DNA of 56,256 nt from a virus. Made by a program: the position numbers and the translations under genes. How positions within the stretch are numbered: the first letter of the stretch is position 1; each line of letters starts with the position of its first letter. Below the pieces are notes generated by a model. That model ran no database searches. It had not been told where the DNA came from and saw nothing but the letters and a program-made list of their open reading frames with translations. Location of the stretch: positions 1 through 56,256 of the IMG/VR virus record IMGVR_UViG_3300035665_002545; one strand, 5' to 3'. Below, piece after piece: positions 1 to 6,724 of this stretch.

Positions 1-72
1 CTCATGCTCAGGTTTGATGCCGGGAGAAAGAATTGCTTCATCAAGTTGTAAAAAGTTTTTGAAGTCTAACAT
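1..72 (-). CDS. Partial unknown phage protein, N-terminus only
   Basis: The minus strand opens with an ATG at 72-70 and stays open for 24 codons to the window edge, beginning MLDFKNFLQLDEAILSPG. A strong AAGGGGG ribosome site lies just before the start, and a TATAAATA late promoter box at 94-101 precedes it. The start codon and ribosome site lie in a perfect inverted repeat (70-93). The product cannot be named from 24 residues. The gene is probably late-expressed because its only visible promoter is of the late type. Confidence 0.6.
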   Translation of the reverse strand, partial: MLDFKNFLQLDEAILSPGIKPEHE

Positions 73-93
73 AGAAACCCCCTTGTTTCTATG
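70..93 (-). promoter_or_regulatory. RNA hairpin covering a start codon
   Basis: CATAGAAAC (93 to 85) and GTTTCTATG (78 to 70) form a perfect 9-bp stem closing a six-base loop AAGGGG. The 3' arm ends in the ATG start codon and the loop holds the ribosome site. RNA starting at the late promoter just upstream would begin near position 88 and lack most of the 5' arm, so only longer read-through RNA would fold fully. Confidence 0.6.
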
Positions 94-101
94 TATTTAT
101 A
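94..101 (-). promoter_or_regulatory. T4-type late promoter
   Basis: Perfect TATAAATA on the minus strand, followed by C as in the T4 late consensus. It lies 21 bases upstream of the ATG at 72. The predicted start, about six bases past the box, is an A near position 88. Confidence 0.6.
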
Positions 102-104
102 TTT

Positions 105-182
105 TGGAGCACAGAGCCAGATTCGAACTGGCGGTTTTAGAGTTTTGCAGACTCTTGCATTGGGCCACTCTGCCATCTGTGC
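105..182 (-). tRNA. tRNA-Cys (GCA), CCA encoded
   Basis: A full cloverleaf can be drawn on the minus strand. The acceptor stem is GCACAGA/TCTGTGC, the T arm is GCCAG TTCGAAT CTGGC, and the anticodon stem AGAGT/ACTCT closes the loop CTGCAAA, giving anticodon GCA. The discriminator is T and CCA is encoded (107-105). Only two bases separate it from the tRNA-Leu gene upstream, so the two are probably cut from one transcript. Confidence 0.9.
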
Positions 183-184
183 TT

Positions 185-268
185 TGGTGCCCCAGGAGAG
201 ACTCGAACTCTCACGCCTTTCAGCACATGATCCTAAGTCATGCGTGTCTACCATTCCACCACCAGGGC
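185..268 (-). tRNA. tRNA-Leu (UAG), CCA encoded
   Basis: The acceptor strands GCCCTGG and CTGGGGC pair with G-U wobbles. The anticodon stem CATGA/TCATG closes the loop CTTAGGA, anticodon TAG, which reads CUA-type leucine codons. A long variable region of class II type and the T arm GAGAG TTCGAGT CTCTC follow. Discriminator A and an encoded CCA fit leucine identity. Confidence 0.88.
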
Positions 269-406
269 GAAGAAATTAACTGTTAAAGAACATTGCTACG
301 GGCCCACTCCCCCGCCTTCGTAGCGTAGCATCCTATCTGATGCCTTTCCCTCTATTTGCCTCAGGCGTTGTAGTTCACCAACGACTTAGAGAGGACTTAT
401 TGAATT

Positions 407-501
407 TGGTAGTAGGTAAGGGATTCGAACCCTTCCGTTTCAGCCCATCTGACCGATCTCCAGGACTTATAAGATCCCGCCGCACACCAGTGCTACCTAC
501 C
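407..501 (-). tRNA. tRNA-like gene with anticodon UAU and a long variable arm
   Basis: The acceptor strands GGTAGGT/ACCTACT pair with a G-U at the first position. The T arm AAGGG TTCGAAT CCCTT is perfect and CCA is encoded. The anticodon stem GGGAT/GTCCT closes the loop CTTATAA, so the anticodon reads TAT (isoleucine AUA codons). However, the variable region is about 27 bases, which is class II architecture (Leu, Ser, Tyr), and the D loop is very short. The amino acid accepted is therefore uncertain: it could be an odd tRNA-Ile, a Leu-type tRNA with a changed anticodon, or a decaying gene. Confidence 0.6.
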
Positions 502-589
502 GTTCAATTAATCAACAGAAATGATTCTACATCTACTTACGTTGCTTGTCAACCACATGATGTCTTATTTTTACAACAAGAAAACTTTT

Positions 590-625
590 TGGCGGAGGAG
601 GTGGGATTCGAACCCACGGACCCTA
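590..625 (-). pseudogene. Orphan 3' half of a tRNA-Ser
   Basis: The minus strand shows a canonical tRNA-Ser 3' end: T arm GTGGG TTCGAAT CCCAC, acceptor 3' strand CTCCTCC, discriminator G and CCA. No 5' half of its own exists. Seven bases upstream is the 3' end of the complete tRNA at 633-721, whose 5' strand GGAGGGT could also pair partly with this acceptor strand. It looks like a remnant or a duplicated half gene. Confidence 0.6.
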
Positions 626-632
626 ATTAAAT

Positions 633-721
633 TGGAGGAGGGCTGGTAGAATCGAACTCCAACCGCTTTCGCAGTCCATCCGCTTTCAAGGCGGTGCCGG
701 GCCCAGCCCAGATAACCCTCC
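633..721 (-). tRNA. tRNA-Ser (UGA), imperfect T stem
   Basis: The acceptor stem GGAGGGT/GCCCTCC pairs fully apart from one G-U. The anticodon loop CTTGAAA gives TGA (UCA codons), with four of five anticodon-stem pairs good, and a long variable arm follows. The T arm around TTCGATT has two mismatches, which is unusual for a working tRNA. CCA is encoded, but the discriminator is T where serine tRNAs normally have G. A second, better tRNA-Ser 3' half lies immediately downstream. Confidence 0.65.
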
Positions 722-722
722 G

Positions 723-1072
723 TTATTCATAAAGACAAATAAAGTCTTTTCCATACTTACGTTTAACATATGTGAGCACAGGTTCTAAATCTTTTTCATA
801 CAAAACTTTTACATCAGGATTTGCTTCTAGCTTCGCTAACCATTGTTCGGTTTTGTATCCTTTAACTTCTGTCAATGATCCTTCAACTATAAAATCTGGA
901 ATATAATTTTTAACTACCCCATTCCAAATATATTTTCGTTTCTCTGTATTTCGTTTAATGTCCAAATTATGTTCTAAACAATAGATTACAAAAGCCAGTT
1001 CCCAACTAGAATCACAAAAAAACCTTTATACCATCCTTTCTTGCCTCTGCCACGCTTCCAAAAAACAATCAT
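723..1072 (-). pseudogene. PD-(D/E)XK-type endonuclease-like gene split by a -1 frameshift
   Basis: The 3' part (from 1013 down) encodes CDSSWELAFVIYCLEHN, then an IPDFIV...EVKG stretch that fits the PD...ExK nuclease core. Upstream, in the next frame, an ATG at 1072 starts MIVFWKRGRGKKGWYKG, which reads into the same protein if one T is read twice in the run of seven Ts at 1016-1022 (minus strand). This layout, KKGWYKG followed by CDSSWEL, is typical of small phage nucleases related to homing endonucleases. The joined protein would be 116 residues. The break could be a true mutation, a sequencing error, or programmed slippage on T TTT TTT. Confidence 0.55.
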
Positions 1073-1102
1073 ACAAAAAAATTTGGGGGCTGTCAAGCCC
1101 CC
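1073..1102 (-). terminator. Rho-independent terminator after hsp20
   Basis: A stem of seven pairs (1085-1091 with 1096-1102) and a four-base loop are followed on the minus strand by AAA and a run of Ts (1080 to 1073). It lies about 20 bases past the hsp20 stop and directly before the nuclease-like reading frame. Confidence 0.8.
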
Positions 1103-1119
1103 TGTTGAACTTTTTAACT

Positions 1120-1617
1120 TTACTCAGTCAAAAGCTGCTTGGGGGCAGCGGGTTCTTTTTTACTTGTACCTGACTCTTTGACTTCTATCTTCTTGGGCTT
1201 CTTGTGCTCAGGAATGATCATATCAAGCCAGATTCGTAGCATGCCGTTGAACATCTCTGCATCCTTGACTTCTAGATTGTCATTAAGAAGGAAGGTGCGA
1301 GTGAAGTTACGATTGGCGATGCCTTTATAGATCCAGTTGTCAATCTCAGCATCTTCCTTTGATATTCCCTTGACAATTAACTTACCTTCAGCAAGTTCAA
1401 TATCAATTTCGGATTTTCCGAAACCTGCTACAGCCATCTCGATGATGTAGCGATCCTCAGAAACTTTCTTGATATTGTAGGGAGGATAGTTGGGGATGCC
1501 TTTGGTGAGGTCATCATGCATCTTTGCCATACGGTTGTATTGGTCATCGAACCCAACGAAATACTTGTCGAAATCTTTGAACATATCGCGTCCAAACACA
1601 TCTTTTAGAAATGTCAT
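1120..1617 (-). CDS. hsp20: Small heat shock protein, Hsp20/IbpA family
   Basis: A 165-residue Hsp20 chaperone that holds unfolding proteins in the cytoplasm without ATP. The central part, YNIKKVSEDRYIIEMAVAGF through ELAEGKLIVKG, is the alpha-crystallin domain of the IbpA type, and the C-terminus is Lys-rich. The start is placed at 1617 because AAGGAGA lies seven to ten bases upstream; the longer reading from 1638 would put that ribosome site inside the gene. Hsp20 genes are common in marine T4-like phages. It follows the rubredoxin gene and ends at a clear terminator, so the two probably form one late transcript. Confidence 0.9.
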   Translation of the reverse strand: MTFLKDVFGRDMFKDFDKYFVGFDDQYNRMAKMHDDLTKGIPNYPPYNIKKVSEDRYIIEMAVAGFGKSEIDIELAEGKLIVKGISKEDAEIDNWIYKGIANRNFTRTFLLNDNLEVKDAEMFNGMLRIWLDMIIPEHKKPKKIEVKESGTSKKEPAAPKQLLTE

Positions 1618-1640
1618 GTTAGTCTCCTTTTTAAGCAAGA

Positions 1641-1790
1641 TTAAACTCGGAAATACTCATCTTTGTGGCAACCACATTCAGGACAAAGCCAGAATTGTGG
1701 AAGGTCTTCCCACTTAACTGCTTCTTTAGCTTCATCATACTCATGCCCACAAACTTCGCATACATATGCGTTATATTTTGTTTCGCTCAT
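1641..1790 (-). CDS. Rubredoxin-like iron protein, 49 aa
   Basis: A short gene whose product has the rubredoxin layout: [11 protein letters not shown] near residues 9-19, WEDLP near 33-37, and LCPECG near 41-46. The two CxxC pairs would bind one iron in a single-electron carrier. AAGGAGA lies six bases before the ATG at 1790. The stop at 1643-1641 is 24 bases before the hsp20 start. The electron-transfer partner is unknown; the iron-sulfur enzymes elsewhere in this genome (QueE, the RfbH-like dehydrase) are possible users, but that is inference. Confidence 0.85.
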   Translation of the reverse strand: MSETKYNAYVCEVCGHEYDEAKEAVKWEDLPQFWLCPECGCHKDEYFRV

Positions 1791-1888
1791 TGGTTTCTCC
1801 TTTTCAGCGAGTTGAATTGTCTTACCCTTTAGGCGTAAGAGGCAGATTTGACTAGGATGCCAGCCTAGATCCCATCCCGAGGATATTT

Positions 1889-1896
1889 TATTTATG
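1889..1896 (-). promoter_or_regulatory. Late promoter candidate before rubredoxin-hsp20
   Basis: CATAAATA on the minus strand, one base from the T4 late consensus, overlapping the regA stop codon. It lies about 100 bases before the rubredoxin start. The leader between them has two small inverted repeats (CTAGG/CCTAG and CTTAC/GTAAG) of unclear role. Confidence 0.45.
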
Positions 1897-2323
1897 CAGT
1901 TTTGTTAGATTTTTTGCCTAGATTGTACTTAGTTTGAATGTTCCATTCACCTTTTTCTTTGAAGGATAGCACTTTGACTTGTGATAGAGGTGCCATATCA
2001 CTATGACGATCTTGGTTCAGAATGCTTACTAAGCCCCAGTCCTGCAGCAGCTTAGCAATCACATTTCTGCGTTGAAGATCGTTGTCAGTGATATCAGCAA
2101 ACTTTCCATCAAGGGCAAACAGTTCTTTGAAGTGAACAATAAAGTACCTGCCCTGCTTGTGCAGGATATGGCAAGATTGGTAGAGCGTTTTGTCTCTCTT
2201 GGAAGCAACTCCGATTCGTGACAGAGTTTCTTTGACTTTCAGAAAGTCGTCTGCTTCCTTTAGTGTGATCTCAAGCGGGGAGTACCCCACCAGATCAATA
2301 TTGAATGAAATGTCATCAGCCAT
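1892..2323 (-). CDS. regA: RegA translational repressor
   Basis: A homologue of T4 RegA, an RNA-binding protein that represses translation of early mRNAs, including its own, by covering their start regions. The stretch [20 protein letters not shown], then [20 protein letters not shown] and LLQDWGL, follows the T4 protein closely. It is 143 residues against 122 in T4; the extra length is mainly an N-terminal segment of about 17 residues. It overlaps the end of gene 62 by eight bases and uses the ribosome site AAAGGTGG inside that gene, the same 62-regA order as in T4. Confidence 0.95.
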   Translation of the reverse strand: MADDISFNIDLVGYSPLEITLKEADDFLKVKETLSRIGVASKRDKTLYQSCHILHKQGRYFIVHFKELFALDGKFADITDNDLQRRNVIAKLLQDWGLVSILNQDRHSDMAPLSQVKVLSFKEKGEWNIQTKYNLGKKSNKTA

Positions 2324-2729
2324 CTTTCAATCCACCTTTTTTTAATTTTTGTTTTAATGTATTGATCTGCTCCTGCGAAAGGATGGTGACACATTCTTGG
2401 GCTTTAGATGTGCTGTACCCATAGTATTGTTTCACAACATCAATCGCTTCTAGCTTTTCAGCTTTAAGCCACTTATTATAACGCTTCTTGCGCTTGATAA
2501 GAAGGCGAAGAAAATCAAACTGTAATTTCTTGTCAAGATGGGTGCGTGAGTTCATTTCATTGGCCTGAATCACAGTATCAGCCCCGTAACTTAACGCTTT
2601 ATTTATAATAAACGGGTTGTACTGCTTTTCTGACCACTCATCTACAATCAGATCCTCCTTAGTGTCGTTGATTGCATTTACAAAGTCAAAGGGGGAAATC
2701 GAGGGAAGGCCTTCTTTCTCCTTGCTCAT
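2316..2729 (-). CDS. 62: Clamp loader small subunit gp62
   Basis: The small subunit that works with gp44 to load the gp45 clamp on DNA. It is identified by position between 44 and regA and by the motifs SPFDFVNAINDTK and YNPFIINKALSYG, typical of gp62. The start at 2729 overlaps the gp44 stop as ATGA, so translation is probably coupled. A longer reading from 2765 exists but lies inside gp44 and adds only shadow sequence. The product is 137 residues; T4 gp62 is 187, so this is a shorter form. Confidence 0.88.
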   Translation of the reverse strand: MSKEKEGLPSISPFDFVNAINDTKEDLIVDEWSEKQYNPFIINKALSYGADTVIQANEMNSRTHLDKKLQFDFLRLLIKRKKRYNKWLKAEKLEAIDVVKQYYGYSTSKAQECVTILSQEQINTLKQKLKKGGLKDG

Positions 2730-3667
2730 TTGAAGGAAACCGACGCCATGATTTCTGTGAGACATGCAACTAGATTGATCTCTTGATCTGCACAGAAAGC
2801 TGACTTGTAGCCATAGTCAGCCAGAATCAACACCAGTTGTGGAACTTCAACTACCTTGTTGGAGAAGTCATCATAGACCTTGCGAAAGATCACCTGTGGA
2901 TCGTTGTCGATGTTGTTCACAACCCACTTACGCATCTTCTGCCAGTCCTTCGCCTTCATTGCATCTGAAAGTTCAGCTGTGCTAACATCTCCAACTTTTG
3001 CGAGGATACCTTCATCAATCTTACCGCTTGAAGAATATCTTTGCAGTTCGTTGATGATCCTGCGATAGTCAGGAAAGAACTTTAGAAGAAGTGAAGCGAT
3101 GACTTTCTCGTCAAACTCAATCCCCTCTCTTTCAAGAATGAACTGAATTCGCTTCATAAACTTACCAGCAATCTTTGGTTTTTCTTCCTTGCTATACTTG
3201 AACTCAATGACTGCACACCGAGAATGCAATGCAGGGATGATTCGATTCTTGTAGTTGCAAGTCAGAATGAATCGACAGTTGGTAGAGAACTCTTCCATGA
3301 ACCTACGCAAGGCAGGTTGAGTAGAGTTAGGATTCAGATAATCCGCCTCATCAAGAATGACAACTTTCGTCTTTCCTGAGAAGGAAACCGTCGAGGCGAA
3401 CTGCTTGATAGTGGTCCTAAGAACATCGATACCCGATTCTTCCGAACCATTGATGATGATGTAGTCAGTTCCCAACTCCTCACAGATTGCTCGAGCAACA
3501 GTTGTCTTTCCCATGCCTGCGCCACCGCACAGAAGCATGTTCTGAATCTCCCCCTTATCAACCGACTCTTGAAACACCGCTCGCTGCTCTGCAGGAAGAA
3601 TGCAATCATCCAGTTTGCGAGGACGATAGCGTTCAACCCACAGAAACTCATTGTCACGAACTTGCAT
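2726..3667 (-). CDS. 44: Clamp loader large subunit gp44 (AAA+ ATPase)
   Basis: The AAA+ ATPase that opens and closes the sliding clamp. Visible motifs are VERYRPRKLDDCILP at the N-terminus, Walker A GGAGMGKT (about residues 48-55), Walker B LDEAD (105-109), and SRC (149-151), the arginine-finger motif of clamp loaders. The start at 3667 has TTGGAGT upstream; a TTG start at 3682 would place the ribosome site within the gene. Length is 313 residues, close to T4 gp44 (319). It lies just after gene 45. Confidence 0.97.
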   Translation of the reverse strand: MQVRDNEFLWVERYRPRKLDDCILPAEQRAVFQESVDKGEIQNMLLCGGAGMGKTTVARAICEELGTDYIIINGSEESGIDVLRTTIKQFASTVSFSGKTKVVILDEADYLNPNSTQPALRRFMEEFSTNCRFILTCNYKNRIIPALHSRCAVIEFKYSKEEKPKIAGKFMKRIQFILEREGIEFDEKVIASLLLKFFPDYRRIINELQRYSSSGKIDEGILAKVGDVSTAELSDAMKAKDWQKMRKWVVNNIDNDPQVIFRKVYDDFSNKVVEVPQLVLILADYGYKSAFCADQEINLVACLTEIMASVSFK

Positions 3668-3682
3668 AATATAAGACTCCAA

Positions 3683-4339
3683 TTAGATTGTCGAACCAGG
3701 TTCCATCGCAATCAGATAAGTCATCGTTCCTGCAGCATTCTTGAACTGACAGAACATCTTCTTAGAAATGATGCACTCATAAGCGTCGGGAACCAACTTG
3801 AAGTTTTCAGAGGAAAGGTTGCATTCAAACTCGAGTTCAGTTTCGCCAATCGTCTTGTTGAAACTATTTGCCGACTCATTCTTCCGATCACCAATCTTCA
3901 TTGTAACCCAACCCTTCTTGGCAATCAATGAGATTGTAGGAGCAGAAAGTAGACCTGCCGTCTTGATGATAGTTTGAACATCCTTGGCAGTTAGATTGAA
4001 CTTGAAGTGTTCTTCTACTTCAATGTTCTTGGTGGGAGCAGCAACAATAAGTGATGGTTCGCAGTAGAAGTATTCGAACTTGCCTACATCGTTAGTGATG
4101 CTAAGGCTCTTCTCGCCAAACTCAACCTCTTGATTGTCGCCAAAGGTCAGAAGTTGTAGCAGAGAGTTCAGGTCATAGATAGCAACTTCACGCGGAAAGG
4201 TCTCCGCGACTGATGCCCGAGCGAATACTGATTTGGGGGTCGAGATCGTTGAAATACTCTGGCCCTCCCGAAAGAGAAGATTCGAGTTGATCGTAGCGAA
4301 ATTCTTGAGGATGTTGATTGTTTCTTGCGAGATTTTCAT
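3683..4339 (-). CDS. 45: Sliding clamp gp45
   Basis: The processivity clamp of the phage polymerase, which in T4 is also the mobile enhancer of late transcription with gp33 and gp55. The 218-residue length (T4: 228), MKISQETINILKNFATIN at the start, and its place before gene 44 identify it. AGGAGA lies 10 bases before the ATG. The first 152 bases are overlapped in another frame by the end of the DUF3310 gene. No clear early promoter is seen directly upstream, so transcription may come from within or beyond the DUF3310 gene. Confidence 0.96.
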   Translation of the reverse strand: MKISQETINILKNFATINSNLLFREGQSISTISTPKSVFARASVAETFPREVAIYDLNSLLQLLTFGDNQEVEFGEKSLSITNDVGKFEYFYCEPSLIVAAPTKNIEVEEHFKFNLTAKDVQTIIKTAGLLSAPTISLIAKKGWVTMKIGDRKNESANSFNKTIGETELEFECNLSSENFKLVPDAYECIISKKMFCQFKNAAGTMTYLIAMEPGSTI

Positions 4340-4646
4340 AATCTAGTTTCTCCTGTTGGGTTTCAAGGTCATGGGTGTAAAGCATAATCATCGCATAATG
4401 AAGAATCTTCATAATGTCCTTACGACTACGACCATCCTTCTTCCCATAACGCTGTGCGTATTTTATAACATTGCCACGGGTAAACGCAATACCATCACCG
4501 TTACTAATGATGAACTCAGTTGTCTGAATATCACCTTGGGCATAGTGTTGACTGTAGGTTGAATTTATATACTGAAGAAGTTGTTTGATTAGTTCTTCTT
4601 CATTGTACTTGTATTGCAGGGGCTTGCCAGGGTAGCTTTCCATCAT
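4188..4646 (-). CDS. DUF3310-like protein with a tail overlapping gene 45
   Basis: The middle of this 152-residue protein, GNVIKYAQRYGKKDGRSRKDIMKILHYAMIML (about residues 57-88), matches the DUF3310 family, found in many phages and of unknown function (sometimes called nucleotide-kinase-like). GAGGAAAG precedes the ATG-ATG start. The final 50 or so residues are read from the 5' end of gene 45 in another frame and have low-complexity character, so the functional part is probably the first 100 residues. It overlaps the upstream glycosyltransferase gene by 47 bases. Confidence 0.7.
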   Translation of the reverse strand: MMESYPGKPLQYKYNEEELIKQLLQYINSTYSQHYAQGDIQTTEFIISNGDGIAFTRGNVIKYAQRYGKKDGRSRKDIMKILHYAMIMLYTHDLETQQEKLDYENLARNNQHPQEFRYDQLESSLSGGPEYFNDLDPQISIRSGISRGDLSA

Positions 4647-5337
4647 ATACTTTCCTCATTTGTTCATTGCCTCTTAAAAAGAATTCAGGTTTGACTGAAT
4701 CCACTCGATTGCCTGCTCGATAGTTGACCGTGTACTGCCCGGTAACACAGCACTCAATGTTATTATGTTTTAGGACTGTTGTCAATGCCCTATCAACTTC
4801 TGGTTGATCTTCTGGATGCCTTGCCCTACGATACCATAAAGGTGTTAGTTGTAGTGCAAGTTTCTTAGGAAGAAAGAAACAGTTCACATCTACAAAGTAG
4901 TCATTGATAATCGACTTCCAGTTGCCAAGACTCTCACAATCATCATTGCAGATAAAGTTTCCTTCCATGTCTGTGATCTTGCGAAGGGAACACCCAAAAG
5001 CATTGGGTTTGTCTTTCAAACGATTGATTAAACTTTGCACATGGTTGGGTTCAATCCAGTTGTCCTCATCCAGGTAGATGATGTAGTCGCCTTTTGCAAT
5101 ATAGGTCATAGCCCCATATATCCTGTGACCATTGTACTGCTCGGTGCCAGTCGCATATGGAAGTGTGACTACATCTGCAGCGATATCATAATCTAACTTA
5201 TCATGATGATGTTTTCCATCTATGACTACTAGATGCTGGACATTGGGATAGGTTTGTGCTAAAACTGAGTTAATGTTTTGGCGTAGATAAGGGGTGCAAG
5301 TGGTTGCTGTGATGATAGTTACGAGAGGGGTTGTCAT
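4600..5337 (-). CDS. Family 2 (GT-A) glycosyltransferase
   Basis: The N-terminus VTIITATTCTPYLRQNINSVLAQTYPN is the classic GT2 nucleotide-sugar binding start, and IIYLDEDNWIEP (about residues 90-101) supplies the metal-binding DxD-type motif. Conserved ED follows further on. It transfers a sugar from an activated donor; donor and acceptor cannot be told. It is the last gene of the 15-kb sugar cassette, starts with an ATGA overlap on its neighbour, and runs into the DUF3310 gene. Confidence 0.85.
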   Translation of the reverse strand: MTTPLVTIITATTCTPYLRQNINSVLAQTYPNVQHLVVIDGKHHHDKLDYDIAADVVTLPYATGTEQYNGHRIYGAMTYIAKGDYIIYLDEDNWIEPNHVQSLINRLKDKPNAFGCSLRKITDMEGNFICNDDCESLGNWKSIINDYFVDVNCFFLPKKLALQLTPLWYRRARHPEDQPEVDRALTTVLKHNNIECCVTGQYTVNYRAGNRVDSVKPEFFLRGNEQMRKVYDGKLPWQAPAIQVQ

Positions 5338-6023
5338 ATCACACCTTTATCAAATCTGAAACAGTTATCTAAATTTGTTTGATCAAATCCTTTCAAGGCA
5401 GCAATAGATGGTGGATAGAGAGGCATGTCGAACTCATCAAATCCGTTTCCGCAAAATGAGTAAGGATTTTTAAGTTGGTTCCTTGTTTCTGCAAACCAAC
5501 CCTCATGCATTGAATGAACCATACAGTTGTCCTTTACTGTAGGCCAAACAAAGTCACGCAGATAAACTTGATCATTTGTGTAATAATTTGTTTTTGATGC
5601 GAACTGATGCATTATGTTATGAAGAAAGGCAGATAACTTTCCCTTGTACCCAAAAGCACAAGCGATCACGGGAAACTCAAAGTGTGCCTCATGATCTCTA
5701 TATACATGAAAGGTGTTAGAAGAGGTAACCCATTCGTTAACTGCCATCATTTCTCTAAAGGTAATCCTTCCATCAGAATCTCTAACTATAACCAAGTTAT
5801 CGTCATTTTCAAATAATGGTTCAAACCTCCAAAAGACACCATGTGACCCATCTTTGACTTCGATGATATTTGCATCGGGCATATGATAGTTAGATTTGTT
5901 ATCTACATAAGCTCTAAATTCCCAATCTTTGTAGAACTGTTTTGAAAGTTCGTACTGCCTATGCATTCCTGTAATATACCTAGGATTCGCTCCATACGCA
6001 CTCACTGAAACAATCTTGTTCAT
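5334..6023 (-). CDS. Probable glycosyltransferase-like protein
   Basis: A 229-residue protein starting MNKIVSVSAYGANPRYITG, with VIVRDSDGRITFRE near residues 75-90 resembling a GT-A DxD site and a following stretch of conserved aromatic and His residues (VYRDHEAHFEF). This pattern is known from hypothetical glycosyltransferases in polysaccharide clusters. A GTG start at 6032 is possible, but ATG at 6023 is preferred. It overlaps the methyltransferase gene by four bases and the GT2 gene by four, so it is part of the same operon. Confidence 0.55.
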   Translation of the reverse strand: MNKIVSVSAYGANPRYITGMHRQYELSKQFYKDWEFRAYVDNKSNYHMPDANIIEVKDGSHGVFWRFEPLFENDDNLVIVRDSDGRITFREMMAVNEWVTSSNTFHVYRDHEAHFEFPVIACAFGYKGKLSAFLHNIMHQFASKTNYYTNDQVYLRDFVWPTVKDNCMVHSMHEGWFAETRNQLKNPYSFCGNGFDEFDMPLYPPSIAALKGFDQTNLDNCFRFDKGVI

Positions 6024-6721
6024 TTTTCCCACTCGACCATATAGTCGCTTTGTTGAATATTTTTGTGATTGAAAAATTCAGTTGCTCGAACTGTTCTTAC
6101 CATAACATAAAGTGGATTAGGATGTTGTATATCATGTCGCCCCCCTTTCTCGGGAGGAGAAATTTTGTATGTCCAGTTAGGGTTGGTTGTATCACCTAAG
6201 AACACCTCAGTATCTTTGTACCCATTTTTTTCAGAGTAAAGAGAAAAGAATAGTTCAGGTGACATTTGCCAAAACCCATGACCACATTGATTGTTTGCAG
6301 GTAACAGGTGTAAAATTTGACCCCCCACTTTACACATCTTTGATAGATTTTTAAAAGCCTGAGGAATGTTGTATATGTGTTCTAATGAACCCCCATCAAA
6401 GATAGTATCGTATGATTCGAAATAATTTTCGATAGGTATGTTTAGATCATGTAAAACAGTCGCACCTTCATACGAAGATACATCCATAGAGTCAACATAA
6501 TCAGCTCCCAAATGTTCTATGAGAATATTTTCTGCGAATTCAGATGTATTCATATAGTTAGGATCTTCATTTGGTTTGTAAGAATGAGCGTTCAGAATAG
6601 CTTGGATTGCCCATTTTGGGGAATGGTTACCCTGTCTACCTATTGTCAAAGTTTTCTTAAAGGGGCCAAACTTATCATATGAAATGCGAAGAAGTTTCAG
6701 AGCCTGTATATCAATTCCCAT
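6020..6721 (-). CDS. SAM-dependent methyltransferase (class I)
   Basis: The middle of this 233-residue protein, YDTIFDGGSLEHIYNIPQAFKNLSKMCKVGGQILHLLP, has the acidic loop and GG motif of class I methyltransferases that modify sugars or small molecules. The usual GxGxG loop near the N-terminus is weak. In a sugar cassette an O-methyl, N-methyl or C-methyl sugar is the likely product, but that is inference. Only a weak ribosome site is seen; coupling to the gene upstream (three-base gap) is likely. Confidence 0.7.
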   Translation of the reverse strand: MGIDIQALKLLRISYDKFGPFKKTLTIGRQGNHSPKWAIQAILNAHSYKPNEDPNYMNTSEFAENILIEHLGADYVDSMDVSSYEGATVLHDLNIPIENYFESYDTIFDGGSLEHIYNIPQAFKNLSKMCKVGGQILHLLPANNQCGHGFWQMSPELFFSLYSEKNGYKDTEVFLGDTTNPNWTYKISPPEKGGRHDIQHPNPLYVMVRTVRATEFFNHKNIQQSDYMVEWEK

Positions 6722-6724
6722 GTT

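Noticed and set aside
269-406. Possible further tRNA between the Leu and UAU genes
   Set aside because: No T-arm motif and no cloverleaf can be drawn; only a small CGTTG/CAACG stem is seen.
2600-2607. Perfect TATAAATA on the minus strand inside gene 62
   Set aside because: It is inside coding sequence and far from the regA start; a few chance matches are expected in a sequence this AT-rich.
4562-4569. TATAAATT late-like box upstream of gene 45
   Set aside because: One mismatch, inside the DUF3310 coding region and more than 200 bases from gene 45; it could be real but the evidence is thin.
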